Source of the DNA: Bretschneidera sinensis
Lineage: Eukaryota; Streptophyta; Magnoliopsida; Brassicales; Akaniaceae
Direction of reading: 5' to 3'
DNA length: 64,000 nucleotides
Assembly (NCBI GenBank): GCA_023935145.1
Contig: CM043705.1
Span: 20,630,001 to 20,694,000 of the forward strand
In this document: positions 46,253-56,439 of the stretch, one piece after another
Layout: each line of letters opens with the position of its first letter
Numbering within the stretch: position 1 is the stretch's first letter
Program-made: the position numbers and the translations under genes
The notes under the pieces: generated by a model
Told to the model about the DNA's origin: nothing
The model's input: the letters and a program-made list of their open reading frames with translations, nothing else
Database searches by the model: none

Positions 46253-47374
46253 TCAGTCTCGTTCAATACCCACCACCCTCTTTTGGCGAGGAAAACAAGG
46301 TTCCCTGAGAGAGTGTGAGGAATCATACTTAGATCTCTCAATCATCCTAGGTAAACCTAGGTATTTTTCATGTTGGGTAACCAACTGAACATTAAGCTCC
46401 TTTTTAAACAACTCTTTAATGTCATTTGATGTGTTAGGACTAAAGAGCATAGAGGATTTGTCGAAATTCACCTTCTGCCCCTAGCCAAGTTCATACACGC
46501 GCAAGATTCTTTTCAATTCAAGGCATTCATTTCGGTTTGCTCTTGTAAAAATGAGATTGTCATCAGCAAACAACAGATGAGTCACTTTCGGCCCAAATCT
46601 ATTGGCTAAGTTACCACTCAACTTGCTTTTAGATTTTGCATATCGTAACAAAGTTGAGAGTCCTTTTGCACAAATCAAAAGTAGATAAAGAGAGAGTCTC
46701 CTTGTCGTATGACTCTGGAGGGACGAAAGAAACCTATTATGCTCACCATTTAACACAACAGAGTACGAAACAAAAGTAACACAACACATGATTAATTGAA
46801 TTTATCTAGAATCAAATCCTAGTATATACATTATTCCTTCAAGAAAAGGCTACTCTATTCTGTGATAAGCCTTATTCATATCTAACTTCAGTGCACAAAA
46901 ACCTCGATTACCCATTCATCGATTCTTAAGAGAATAAATCAACTCATAAGAAATTGTAATATTCTTTGTAATCTAACGACCCAAAACAAATGCACTTTGG
47001 CTTTCAGATATGATCTCGGGAAAAATTTGTTTCAATTTATTAGCTAGGACTTTGGCCACTATCTTGTACAGGACGTTGCATAGACTAATAGGACGAGATT
47101 GACTCATACTTGTGGGGTTAGAAACTTTGGGGACAAGGACAATATGGGTGTAGTTGATCTTATCTAGAAGTACATTATTATTCCGAAAATCCAAACACGA
47201 AGTAGTGATATGAGGACCAACAATAGACCAATATTTTTGATAGAAAATAAAGGACATATCGTCAGGTCCATGGGATTTGGTTGGGTGAATTTGATTGATG
47301 GCGGTTTCCACCTTCTCAGCTCTCAATTCTGCAAAAAGATTTGCATTCATTGCTTCAGTAATCTGCCTTTGCAC
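46253..47374 (-). pseudogene. LINE reverse transcriptase
   Basis: AINQIHPTKSHGPDDMSFIF, INYTHIVLVPKVSNPTSMSQ, SRPISLCNVLYKIVAKVLAN and ESQSAFVLGR (fingers and palm) at 46973-47374, then the catalytic VTHLLFADDNLIFTRANRNE at 46481-46789, then NVQLVTQHEKYLGLPRMI at 46253-46471. The F-A-D-D motif is intact, but the stretch 46790-46972 (R-G-x-R-Q-G-D region) is broken by stops and frameshifts. Confidence 0.9.
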
Positions 47375-47710
47375 TCAAATCTGTTACCATGTCAAAGTTC
47401 TGAGGTCTAGAAGAGGTAAAGATCTTTTGAAAATACCTAATAACAATTCCCTCCATCTCCTTATTCTCCTTTCTAAGAACCCTCTTCATCCACTAAGCTC
47501 TGGATTTTATTCTTTTTCATTCTATGAGTGGCTCTAGCGTGAAAGTAAGATGTGTTATGATCCCCATGCTTCAACCATTTAACTCGCGATCATTGCTTCC
47601 ACATAATTTCTTCTCTTTCCATCAATTCATTCAACCTCATGGAAAAATATATTTTTTTGAGCTAGACTAGCATTGATCACCCCTCCCAACTGCACCTTCT
47701 TCAGGTCCTA

Positions 47711-48603
47711 TCAACACTGCTTGATTTGCCATTGTATGTTGCCAAAATTCACTCTATTCCCTCTTAATAACCCAACCTTAGTGCCCTTCATTTTCGCTAA
47801 AATACACTCCCACATGCCAGCTTCCTTATTAGAATTCCACTCACTTTCTATCACCTCCCTGCTTTGCACCACCCTCACCCATATAGCCTCAAATCTGAAT
47901 GGCCTCTTAATATTCTCTTTCCCTCTACCATCATTCTCATTGAATTTAATAGAAAGCAGACAGTGGTCAGATATGCTATGCTCCATGATGTGAACTTTAC
48001 AGTTTGGGAAGAGATTTAACCAAGAGGTGGAAGCAACAACCATGTCTAAGCGAACCTTAACAAATGCCGTCCTTTCCCTCCCGATATTCCATCTATAGCC
48101 TTCATCATCACTTCCCAAATCCCAAAGCCCAGATACATCAAGCGCATCTCTAAAGGCTTGCATTTGTCTTTCGGGTCTCAAAGCTCTACCACGCTTCTAA
48201 TGGGAACTAGTTATCTCATTGAAATCTCTCGCACACACCCACGACAAAGCAGAAGTAACTCCCATGACCGATGTCTCAATTCTGTAATGGGGCGCCTATA
48301 AAACCCAGTAAACCTTCAATCATTTGCGTTCCCTCCCCCATGAACTCTAACATCTATATGGAAATTAAACAAGCTTATCAGACTGACTTTAACATCTTTC
48401 TTACAAATGAGAGCTACCCCATTTTTCCTTCCAACACTACTAACACTAAAATAGGTTTGAAATCTACACTTCAACCTTATATTTTCTAATTCTGATACCC
48501 ACAATTTTGTCTCAATGAGCATCAAAATGTCGGGATCATCTTTCTTAAGCAGTTTTTGGAGCACTCGAATCACCCAAGGGTTCCCATGCCCTCGGCATTC
48601 CAC
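47711..48603 (-). pseudogene. LINE apurinic-like endonuclease
   Basis: N-terminal block WVIRVLQKLLKKDDPDILML, IETKLWVSELENIRLKCRF (P-D-x-L-x-x-x-E-T-K, catalytic Glu) at 48316-48603, and C-terminal block DLGSDDEGYRWNIGRERTAF, VKVRLDMVVASTSW and HIMEHSISDHCLLSIKFN (S-D-H motif) at 47711-48181. The enzyme nicks target DNA to prime reverse transcription. The segment 48182-48315 between the two is frameshifted. Confidence 0.88.
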
Positions 48604-49137
48604 ATTATGAGACTCATTTATCCAGACGGGATTGAGCCTCGCCCGTCACCGCCAGTGCATTTAACTGAGTGCCTTCAACTACAATATCTCCTAACGCCAT
48701 CCTTTTTTTCTCCATAGAATCAACCTCCATTGCTTCTTCTCCTTCCTCCACCGAAACCTCCAACAATTTTCGCTTCCCCATTCCTTGCCCTTATTCCTCT
48801 CTTTTTTGCCTTCCCCTTTTCCCTTGGTTTACCCAAGAGCTCGACCCCTTCTTCAACTACTTTTTTTGACACCCTTCATTGATTTCTTCAATTCTCCTCT
48901 TCCAACATTGAACGTTAACTTCTCACCTCCTTTAGGCATACTTATTGTCCCCACTTACTCGTAGTATCTTTAACCTCATCTTCCTTCTATTTTGCGTTCT
49001 CCCTCACCCCTTGCAACATGGTTGTGTAGTTTGCTGCTCCATTAGAGATACTATCCAATTCTATTTCCAAGCTCCTACATGCCCCAATGGGAACCCTCCC
49101 ATTAGCCCCATATTTACACCTTCAATTTCAACGTGAC
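48604..49137 (-). pseudogene. LINE ORF1 C-terminal remnant
   Basis: Upstream of the endonuclease on the minus strand, low-complexity Lys/Ser/Gly-rich coding remains and the sequence VNMGLMGGFPLGHVGAWK near 49050-49120 resemble the end of plant LINE ORF1, where a G-x-W-L-R-A-type block occurs. Heavily broken, cut at 49137 by element A. Confidence 0.5.
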
Positions 49138-50212
49138 TGTAATACCCATGTTCTTAAAGTAAAGATAAATAAGTAATTTGATAGATATTAAATGAAATTA
49201 AAATAATATATATATGAAAGATTTACTATTAATATAATAAATAAAAAAACGAACTCCTGGACACTACGCGTCCAGATGTAGTCTTTTGTGGTCACAATAA
49301 AAAAGATAGACACCTGGACGCTAAGTGTCCAGGTGTAGGCTACACAACATGCAAGCATGCATGTTAAACAACTAAGAGAACTGACATGAAGAAGGTTGCA
49401 GTTGATATGTATATATATATATAAATTAAGCTTCTGTTAGTTTTGTTAAAAATTAGTTTACAAAAAATTTCTTTCTCACTCTAAAATTTTATTCTCTCTC
49501 TTAAATTGCTCTATTTCTTTAAACATCTGGGGATTGGAAGAAATGTTGAAAGATTGAAATTTTGAAGAAGTTTATGGGAGAATTTTAAAGAAATTCAAAG
49601 GAAGCTTTAAGAAGAAAAAAAAGGTAGTAATGTGAATTTTATTTTTTGAAATTATACATACATGAAATTATCTGAAATTTGAAGTAGAAATTTAAAGGTA
49701 TGAATTATAGAAGAATAAATTAGAAATCTTAATATAAATATTATGTCAAGTATTGACGATCAGCAATCGGGTGAAATTGCTGAAAAAAGCAGGAAAGGCA
49801 ATGAGGTAATCCACGAGTAGTTTTAAGTGCTACGTTGTGAGTTAGATTTACTTTTAGTAATCGAGACCAATAAAAATATGAATTTATGATATTTGAATAA
49901 ATTGTTGAATTATAATGATTAAATGATGTATTTTCTATCATGTATAATAATTGATTGATTTATTGATTAGGAATTAAAAAGTGTGTTGAATATTAATTAT
50001 ATCAGAATTTATATTTTAAAAAAAGGATGGATTAATGAAAAATATGCTGAATATTTATGTGAAGTTTTTGAAAATATGATCAAAAAAATTGATATGATGT
50101 ATGAGGAAACAATTTAATAAATGTGATAAAAATAATATTTTTGAGAAAGAGCTAGATAGTTGAATTGAATGTTTTGATGTATGCTTGCTTGCATGTTATT
50201 GCACATATGCAT
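49138..50212 (+). repeat. truncated G1 LTR of element A
   Basis: Collinear with the sense start of the other G1 LTRs (compare 37526 onward) up to ATTGCACATATGCAT, then joins gag sequence. Contains an inverted pair of CCTGGAC...GTCCAGG motifs at about 49256-49341. Confidence 0.85.
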
Positions 50213-50215
50213 AAA

Positions 50216-50700
50216 AGGGAAGACCACCCCAAAGGGTCTAGATTTGAGGGACCTAGAGGTGGTAGTAGTATGAGTGTGCAAGGTGGAAGACCACCCCAAA
50301 GGGGGCGTTCCTTGTTATAGGGGACTGCAATCCAGAGTCAGAGGCAAGCTGGACCTGTTGCTTCTGTAGCTCAGAGTAATATTAGTGGGACCCCGAGATT
50401 TGGGAGACAAGCTATGGGAACTAGAAGTTATGGTAGAGGAGTAAGTATTCCATTAAGAGGAAGTGGTAATTTGATGTATGATCGAGAGACAATAATTTGC
50501 TATAGATGTAATCAGACAGAGCATCTACCTCGGTATTGTTCTACCATGATGTGCTTTGTATGTGGTGAGGGAGGACATATTAGTGTAGATTGTCAGTGGA
50601 GAAATCTGTTGAAATAAGTGCTGGAGCTGTTGGGAGAAAACAAGTGGAGAGAGGTGGTGGATCAGGGAGTATGCGGGGCAGTGGCAGATGATCAGTAGAT
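50216..50700 (+). pseudogene. element A gag C-terminus with two zinc knuckles
   Basis: The region begins GRPPQRGR-like after a Gly/Arg/Ser-rich stretch and contains CYRCNQTEHLPRYC and CFVCGEGGHISVDC, two intact C-x2-C-x4-H-x4-C knuckles 12 residues apart (50497-50600). A stop follows shortly after. The knuckles would package element RNA. The N-terminal gag is lost in the LTR-gag deletion. Confidence 0.85.
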
Positions 50701-50744
50701 GAGAGAGAACGAGGTGGTCGATTATAGCCCAGAGACAATAAAGT

Positions 50745-51300
50745 CTATGTGTTGACCGAATAGGATGCATAGGCCACTCCAAATATTGTTATGGGTATGG
50801 TATCTATTCTTGATAGACCTATTAGATTATTGATTGATCTTGGTGTAACCCATTCTTTTGCATCCAGTGTGTATATGAAATCTATTAATGCTTGTGTTAG
50901 TCCTTTGATGCATACTGTTATTGTTGAGGTTCCTACTGGGGATACGATTATTATCATGAAAATTTATCAGGGTTGTGTGATTAGTATGGCTGATAGAGAA
51001 TTTGAAGTTGATTTGTTGCCTTTAGATATGATAGATTTTGATTTAATTCTAGGGATGAATTGGTTATATGCATATCATGCTTAGGCAAATTATTTTAGGA
51101 AGAATGTGGTGTTCAGGATACCGGGACAAGAGGAGTTTAATTTTCACGGAGAACGTAAGATACTTGCTAATTATCCTATTTCTACTCTGACTACTAGTAG
51201 ATGGTCAAAGAAGGGTTGTAAAGGGTATTTGGCATATATAATGGATTCTAAAAAGGAGATTAGGAAGTTAGAAGAAGTTTTAGTAGTGAAAGATTTTTCT
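50745..51300 (+). pseudogene. element A aspartic protease
   Basis: RPIRLLIDLGVTHSFASSVY holds the active site, where the usual D-P-G-(A/S)-T reads D-L-G-V-T, followed by DMIDFDLILGMNWLYAYHA. A stop at 51085 interrupts the link to the following segment (FRIPGQEEFNFHGERKILA, SKKEIRKLEEVLV). Confidence 0.85.
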
Positions 51301-52074
51301 GATATGTTCTCTAGGGAGTTGTCTGGGTTGTCTCACAACAGAGAGATTGAGTTTTCTATTGAGGTGATTCTGGGATCAGCACCCATATCTATGGCACCTT
51401 ATAGAATAGCACCAGCTGAGTTGAGAGAATTGAAAGTTCAGCTTCAAGAGTTGCTAGATAAACAATTTATTCGACCTAGCATGTCTCCTTAGGGAGCCTC
51501 TATGTTGTTTGTGAAGAAGAAAGATGGAACTATGAGGTAGAGTATTGATTATAGACAGTTGAATAAGATCATAATCAAGATAGATGATTTATTCGAGCAG
51601 TTACAGGGTTAGGGTGTTTTCTAAGATAGATATGAGATCGGGTTATTATCAGCTGAGGATAATGGAGAGGGACATCCCTAAGACTGCTTTTAGGACACAT
51701 TATGGCCATCATGAATTCCTTGTGATTCCATTTGGGCTAACTAATGCTCCTACATTATTTATGGATCTAATGAATCAGATGTCTAAACCATTCTTGGATA
51801 GATTTGTGATTGTATTTATTGATGATATTATAGTATATTCCAAGAATGAAGAGGAGCATGGACAACATTTAGAGATAGTGTTGGAAATCCTGAGGAGAGA
51901 GAAATTGTATGGAAAGTTCTTTAAGTGTGAGTTTTGGTTGAGTGAAATATCTTTCTTGGCGCATGTTGTGTCATGAGATGGTATAGCAGTAGACCCATAG
52001 AAAGTAGAGGCAGTGTTGAATTGGGAAAGACCTATTAGCGTGACTGAAATTAAAAGCTTTTTGGGGTTGGCTGG
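51301..52074 (+). pseudogene. element A reverse transcriptase, first part
   Basis: IEFSIEVILGSAPISMAPYR and QLQELLDKQFIRPSMSP start RT; MLFVKKKDGTM and YRQLNKI lie in a segment with stops at 51490-51610; [40 protein letters not shown] and the catalytic [18 protein letters not shown] are intact in one frame up to 51976. The RT-RNase H junction KSFLGLAG is cut by element B and resumes at 56251. Confidence 0.9.
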
Positions 52075-52341
52075 TGCCACAAGGATAAGTGTTATTACTA
52101 ACTTTTTACCTTATAATGGCGCTAAGTCCCACACCTAGCCAGCCACAATCCGAGGTTTGCTCAAACAAAGTGTTTAACCCACAAAGACACACACAAAATA
52201 CCAAGCACACACAAGCTTACGGGAACTCTCGCTCACCCAACCCTTTATTTCTCAATAAAGGACAATACAATAAACACAAGGATTCTTAGACTAGGTCACA
52301 ACAACAAGCATTCACGAATGCCCCTATGCCTTAGCCAAGCC

Positions 52342-52353
52342 TTATATTTATAG
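52342..52353 (-). promoter_or_regulatory. TATA box of element B 3' LTR
   Basis: TATAAATATAAG on the minus strand; the same site in the 5' LTR is 55422-55431 (TATAAATACAAG). Confidence 0.6.
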
Positions 52354-52584
52354 GCAACCTAGGCAGTTAATAGCCTTAACTGCAAGAGCCACATGGACCA
52401 ATAGAAACTCTGTTGACAAACCCAACAGTTAGCCTTGTTGGCACACGCAGGCATTTTGACAGCCTTGAGTGCGCCCAGACATAAACCAGTTATGCTTGTC
52501 CTAGCACTTTCGCACAGTTTTTGAGCAGTTGCGCACATGCCACCTATCATGCCCATGAGCTTTTCCCCACGCGCGCACATATGC

Positions 52585-52865
52585 CATGGCCATGTTCTTT
52601 CTTGTGCGCACGCACACCTGCTATACCTATGTGCCTTCCCGTGCATGCGTACACCTGTCATACCTATATGCCTTCCTGCGTGCGTACACACCCATATGCC
52701 TTCCTGTACGCATACACCTATGTGCCTTCTCGCGCGCACACACCTATGTGTCTTCTCACAAGCGCACATGCCACAACCATGTGCCTTCCCGCGTGCACAC
52801 ACCCATGTTCCTTCTCGCACACGCATACATGCCACACTCATGTGTCTTCCCGTGTGCACACTTAT
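52585..52865. repeat. GC-rich tandem array in element B 3' LTR
   Basis: About nine degenerate units of 26-35 bp with the core CACACCTATGTGCCTT followed by CTCGCGCG-like sequence. The array has no stops in several frames on both strands, giving spurious Cys/His/Ala-rich reading frames. A second copy of the array is at 55690-55915. Confidence 0.85.
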
Positions 52866-53189
52866 CAAGCCTTCTCGCTTGATGGCTTCTAGGTCTTGCA
52901 CACGCTTCCCTTATGCCAAGCCACGCCCCTCGCATATGCTGGGCCTTCCTCCCTGAGCTATGCCGAGCCTTGGTCATTAACTTCCACCCAACGCCATTCC
53001 GAGCCAGCCAACTTTGTCCCAACCATCCTGGTCAAGACCCCACATAAGTCGTGCACCACTTATTAGGGATTGATATTACCTTGGATCCTTGCCTTGCGAA
53101 AGGGATATGCACTGCACCTCTGCCTCTTGCTTGGCATGCCGCAAAGCGCACCCATGCCATAGCAACAACCGAACATTACGGGTCTAACA

Positions 53190-53205
53190 TACCTCCCCCA
53201 GCCGA
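53190..53205 (-). other. polypurine tract of element B
   Basis: Minus strand GGCTGGGGGAGGTA directly precedes the 3' LTR. Confidence 0.75.
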
Positions 53206-53209
53206 AGAG

Positions 53210-53964
53210 ATCGATGTCATCATCGGAAGGGAATCAAGATTAGCCTTCTCCTGGTACTCTTGCTTCCTAGTACCCATTGTCCTCTGATCAAGGATCTTCT
53301 CCCTGTCCTTGTCAGATTACTTTTTTACCACGGTAGGGGCCTTTACTGGAGCCTTTTTCCTTGACTCAAGTTCTACCAAGGCAGCAACACCTGTTATCTC
53401 CCTCCGTTTCACACCCATCTTGAGTTGTTTCATTGACAACTCACATGGTCTCCCTCTATTTGATCTATCGTAGATTTCTTGCATAAAACAAGTTGAGCCA
53501 ACGTCACCTACCAACACTCCTTAATGATGGGGCATAACAATTGCTTTAGACGCCATAAAGAACTCCATCCCCAGTATAAGATCGAAATCTTTAAGAGGAA
53601 CTACCGTCAAATTACACTCCCCTTTCCAAGTACCCATTTGGAGTGTAGTAGTTGCAACACCTTTGACCCATAAAGTCAAGTTTACTGACTTCAATTTACT
53701 AGATCTCGTAGCTAATTCGAGGCCTAGCACGGTTGCCACCAGCTCTGCAACAAAGTTATCCATTGCACCGGTGTCTAACATGGCCATGCGCTCATGCCCA
53801 TTGATTCTCACAACCACATACATCAACCCTTTACATTGCCCTTTCTTCCCTGCAGAGATGGTGTTGAGCAACACTAAAGGATTGACTCTTGTAGTGCAGT
53901 CACCCGAGCTATCACCACTCTTCTCTTTACCTTGTGCGACCAAGGCACTAAGCATTTCTCTCAT
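53210..53964 (-). pseudogene. element B aspartic protease and C-terminal segment
   Basis: YVVVRINGHERMAMLDTGAM gives a canonical D-T-G active site and VVPLKDFDLILGMEFFMA the second protease block. After a stop at 53521-53523 the frame continues VGDVGSTCFMQEIYDRS and a Lys-rich tail to about 53320. No RT follows; the coding region simply ends before the polypurine tract. The protease would process gag. Confidence 0.87.
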
Positions 53965-53969
53965 AAGAC

Positions 53970-54020
53970 ATTCTCAGGCTCTGTGGGGGCCGTTACAAAG
54001 GAAACATCTCTGACTCTTTC
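53970..54020 (-). pseudogene. element B zinc knuckle
   Basis: RCFLCNGPHRA, a stop, then ECLMREM: a C-x2-C-x3-H-x4-C knuckle with one stop codon, directly before the protease. Confidence 0.75.
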
Positions 54021-54087
54021 CTTTGTTCTAATTTGATGACGAGGCTTTAGACACGTTTCCTTCATCAACATCATTCTTGTTGTTATT

Positions 54088-55120
54088 CTAACTCTTCCTG
54101 TATTTAGAAGGACCACTCTTTCCCTTCTTGCCATCTCCATGATTCTTCTTCTTATTCTCCTCCGAGTTTGAAGAAGACATGAAAAACTTGTAGTCGACTA
54201 ACTCATCGACCGCAGCAAGTGCAAATGGTAAATCCTTTACCGACTGACGCCTCAACTCTGTCTGCGTCCAAGGTTGCAGTCCCGACATAAAATTGAACAG
54301 TTTGTTGTCCTCCGACATGTTCTTAATTTTGAGCATAAAAGAACTAAATTCTTTGACATAGTCACGAACCGTTCTAGTGTGCTTTAACTTCCTGAGAGAT
54401 TCTCTTGCAACCCACGCCGAATTGCAAGGCAAGAATTGATCTTTCAATTCCTTTTTTAGAGTATTCCACGTCTTAATCTTTGGTCGCCCCGCACTGACAT
54501 CATCTTCTGTCCTGGTATGCCACCAAAGCTTTGCATCCCCCCACAAGATACATGCTAGTGATTGTCACTTTCACTCCATTAGAAATACGAGCAGCCTTAA
54601 AATACTACTCCATATCCAACAGAAAGTTCTCAAGATCCTTTGCATTTCGAGCCCCATTGAAAGTCACCGGTTCAGGCACTTTAACTTTCGAACTAGACCC
54701 TTCGCCTCGACTACCTTGCACCATTGACTTATTTAGAAGAGCGACATCCGCCTCAAGGTTCTTGACAGTGGCACCAAACAAATCTGTCATAGTCAGCATA
54801 TCTTTCAAAGTTTTATTGAACCTGTCATTAGTGTCACGGATGAAATCCTTTAAGGTCATCTCCAACGATCTAAGGGCAGCCCCATGTTCTGCCGTCTAAA
54901 TAACAAGTTCAGGGGCATCATCCATAGGGACACCAACAACGCTTTCCACTATTTCAACGGGTATTTGCAAAGCTAAGATCTTGTCTCGCTGCCTTTCGGA
55001 TTGCACAGTGAGGCTAACAGCATCTTCCATTTGAGGGGCACTCAAAAAGTTTTCGAGCCGTGCCAGACGGTCCCGAAAGTCTACACCTGCCATAGTGTGA
55101 TCGAACCAACGTTCCACCAA
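54088..55120 (-). pseudogene. element B gag
   Basis: N-terminal part starts MVERWFDHTMAGVDFRDRLA (54896-55120). Then DFIRDTNDRFNKTLKDMLTM and KVKVPEPVTFNGARNAKDLE, the usual capsid start (54605-54865). Then GDAKLWWHTRTEDDVS, WNTLKKELKDQFLPCNSAWV, ARESLRKLKHTRTVRDYVKE, MSEDNKLFNFMSGLQPWTQT (54088-54546), all typical of Retrotrans_gag. Stops and a frame change near 54550-54600 separate the parts. The basic tail (KKNHGDGKKGKSG) precedes the zinc knuckle. Confidence 0.87.
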
Positions 55121-55142
55121 ACTAGATACCTTCAGCTAACCT

Positions 55143-55154
55143 GCTCTGATACCA
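55143..55154 (-). other. primer-binding site of element B
   Basis: TGGTATCAGAGC on the minus strand, three bases from the 5' LTR. Confidence 0.93.
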
Positions 55155-55157
55155 AAT

Positions 55158-56245
55158 TGTCTTAGGGTTAAGTGTTACTACTAACCTTTTGCCCTATAAT
55201 GGCGTTAAGTCCCACACCTAGCCAGCCATAATCCGAGGTCCGCTCAAACAAAGTGTTTAACTCATAAAGACACACACCAAATACCAAGCACACACAGGCT
55301 TATGGGAACGCTCACCCAACCCTTTATTTCTCAATAAGGGACAATACAGCACACACAAGGATTCTTAGACTAGGTCACAACAACAAGCATTCATGAATGC
55401 CCTTGTGCCTTAGCCAAGCCTTGTATTTATAGGCAACCTGGGCAGTTAACAGCCCTAACTGTAAGAGCCATATGGACCAATAGAAACTCTGCTGACAAAC
55501 CCAACAGTTAGCCTTACTGGCATACACAGGCATTATGACAGCCTTGTGTGTGCCCAGACACAAACCAGTTATGCTTGTCCTAGCAGTTAAGCACAGTTTT
55601 CGAGCAGTTGCACACAGTTTCAGATAGTTTGCGAGCAGTTGCGCACATGCCACCTGGCATGACCATGAGCTTTCCTGCGCACGTGCACATATGCCATGGC
55701 CATGTTCTTTCCCGCACGCATACACCTGCAAAGCCTATATGCCTTCCCGTGCATGCGCACACCTGCCATGCCTATGTGCTTTCCCGCGCGCATACACACC
55801 CATGTGCCTTCCCGCGGGCACACACCCATGTGCCTTCTCATGCGCACACATACATCTATGTGCTTTCTCGTACACGCACACATGCCACACTCATGTGTCT
55901 TCTCATGTGTGCACTTGTCAAGCTTTCCCGCTTGATGGTGCCTAGGTCTTGCGCACGTTTCCCTCGTGCCAAGCTATACCCCTCACACATACTGGGCCTT
56001 CTTCCCAGAGCCATGCCGAGCCTTGGTCGTTCACCTCCACCCAACGCCATGTTATGAGCCAACCAACTTTGTCCCAACCATCCTAGTCGAGACCCCACAT
56101 AAGTCATGCACCACTTCTAAGGGACTGATATTACCTCGAATCCTTGCCTTGCTAAGGGGATGTGCACTGCACCCCTGCCTCTTGCTTGGCATGACTCAAG
56201 GCGCACCCATGCCACAGTAAAAATCGAACATTACGGGTCTAAAAA
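55158..56245 (-). repeat. element B 5' LTR (1088 bp)
   Basis: Plus strand starts TGTCTTAGGGTTAAGTG and ends TTACGGGTCTAAAA; the final CA has become AA. Array at 55690-55915; TATA at 55422-55431. Confidence 0.9.
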
Positions 56246-56250
56246 CTGGT

Positions 56251-56439
56251 TATTATAGGGGGTTTATCCAGTATTTTTCTATTATAGCTGGACCATTGAC
56301 CAGATTAACCAGAAAGGAAGTGAAGTTTATGGGGTCAGAAGAATGTGAGAGGAGTTTCTAACCGTTGAAAGAGAAATTGACTACTACTTTAGTATTAGTG
56401 CTTCATTCTGGTGATGAGTAGTATATAATGATGCGTCAC
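56251..56439 (+). pseudogene. element A RT-RNase H junction
   Basis: Reads YYRGFIQYFSIIAGPLTRLT, EVKFMGSEECERSF and LVLHSGDE with stops, the segment that follows the RT thumb in this family (compare 10482-10700). It ends within the RNase H D-A-S-H block, where element C is inserted. Confidence 0.88.

Larger units (their letters stand above)
44808..49137 (-). mobile_element. L1-type LINE, 5'-truncated
   Basis: A minus-strand non-LTR retrotransposon with ORF1 tail, endonuclease, reverse transcriptase, zinc-binding region and RNase H in the order of plant L1 elements. It ends near 44808 in TATAAAAGAAAG after the ORF2 stop; no long poly-A is left. The 5' side is cut at 49137 by the G1 LTR of element A. 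Many stops and frameshifts are present. Confidence 0.9.
52075..53189 (-). repeat. element B 3' LTR (1115 bp)
   Basis: Plus strand starts TGCCACAAGGATAAGTG and ends TTACGGGTCTAACA. TATA box on the minus strand at 52342-52353; GC-rich tandem array at 52585-52865, upstream of it in sense direction. Confidence 0.9.
52075..56245 (-). mobile_element. element B: gag-protease-only LTR retrotransposon (TR-GAG-like)
   Basis: LTRs 52075-53189 and 55158-56245 flank only about 1.97 kb, which hold gag, a zinc knuckle and protease on the minus strand, but no reverse transcriptase, RNase H or integrase. Flanking GCTGG (52070-52074) and ACTGG (56246-56250) form a target duplication with one change, and removing the element restores the RT-RNase H junction of element A. 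Primer-binding site and polypurine tract are in place. Plant elements of this plan have been described as TR-GAGs and must move with enzymes from other elements. Confidence 0.92.
49138..56439 (+). mobile_element. element A: plus-strand G1 copy, internally deleted and interrupted
   Basis: Starts TGTAATACCC at 49138 in sense orientation. The LTR is only about 1075 bp because a deletion joins its middle directly to gag near 50212. Gag zinc knuckles, protease and RT follow. RT is interrupted by element B (52075-56245), resumes at 56251 and is cut within RNase H by element C at 56440. Its 3' half and 3' LTR are not in the window. The five bases before it are GTGAC. Confidence 0.85.

Noticed and set aside
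52359..53022. Long overlapping Cys/His/Ala-rich open frames on both strands (also 55580-56107)
   Set aside because: They run through the GC-rich tandem array of element B's LTRs; freedom from stops comes from the repeat unit. No domain, and the frames exist on both strands.
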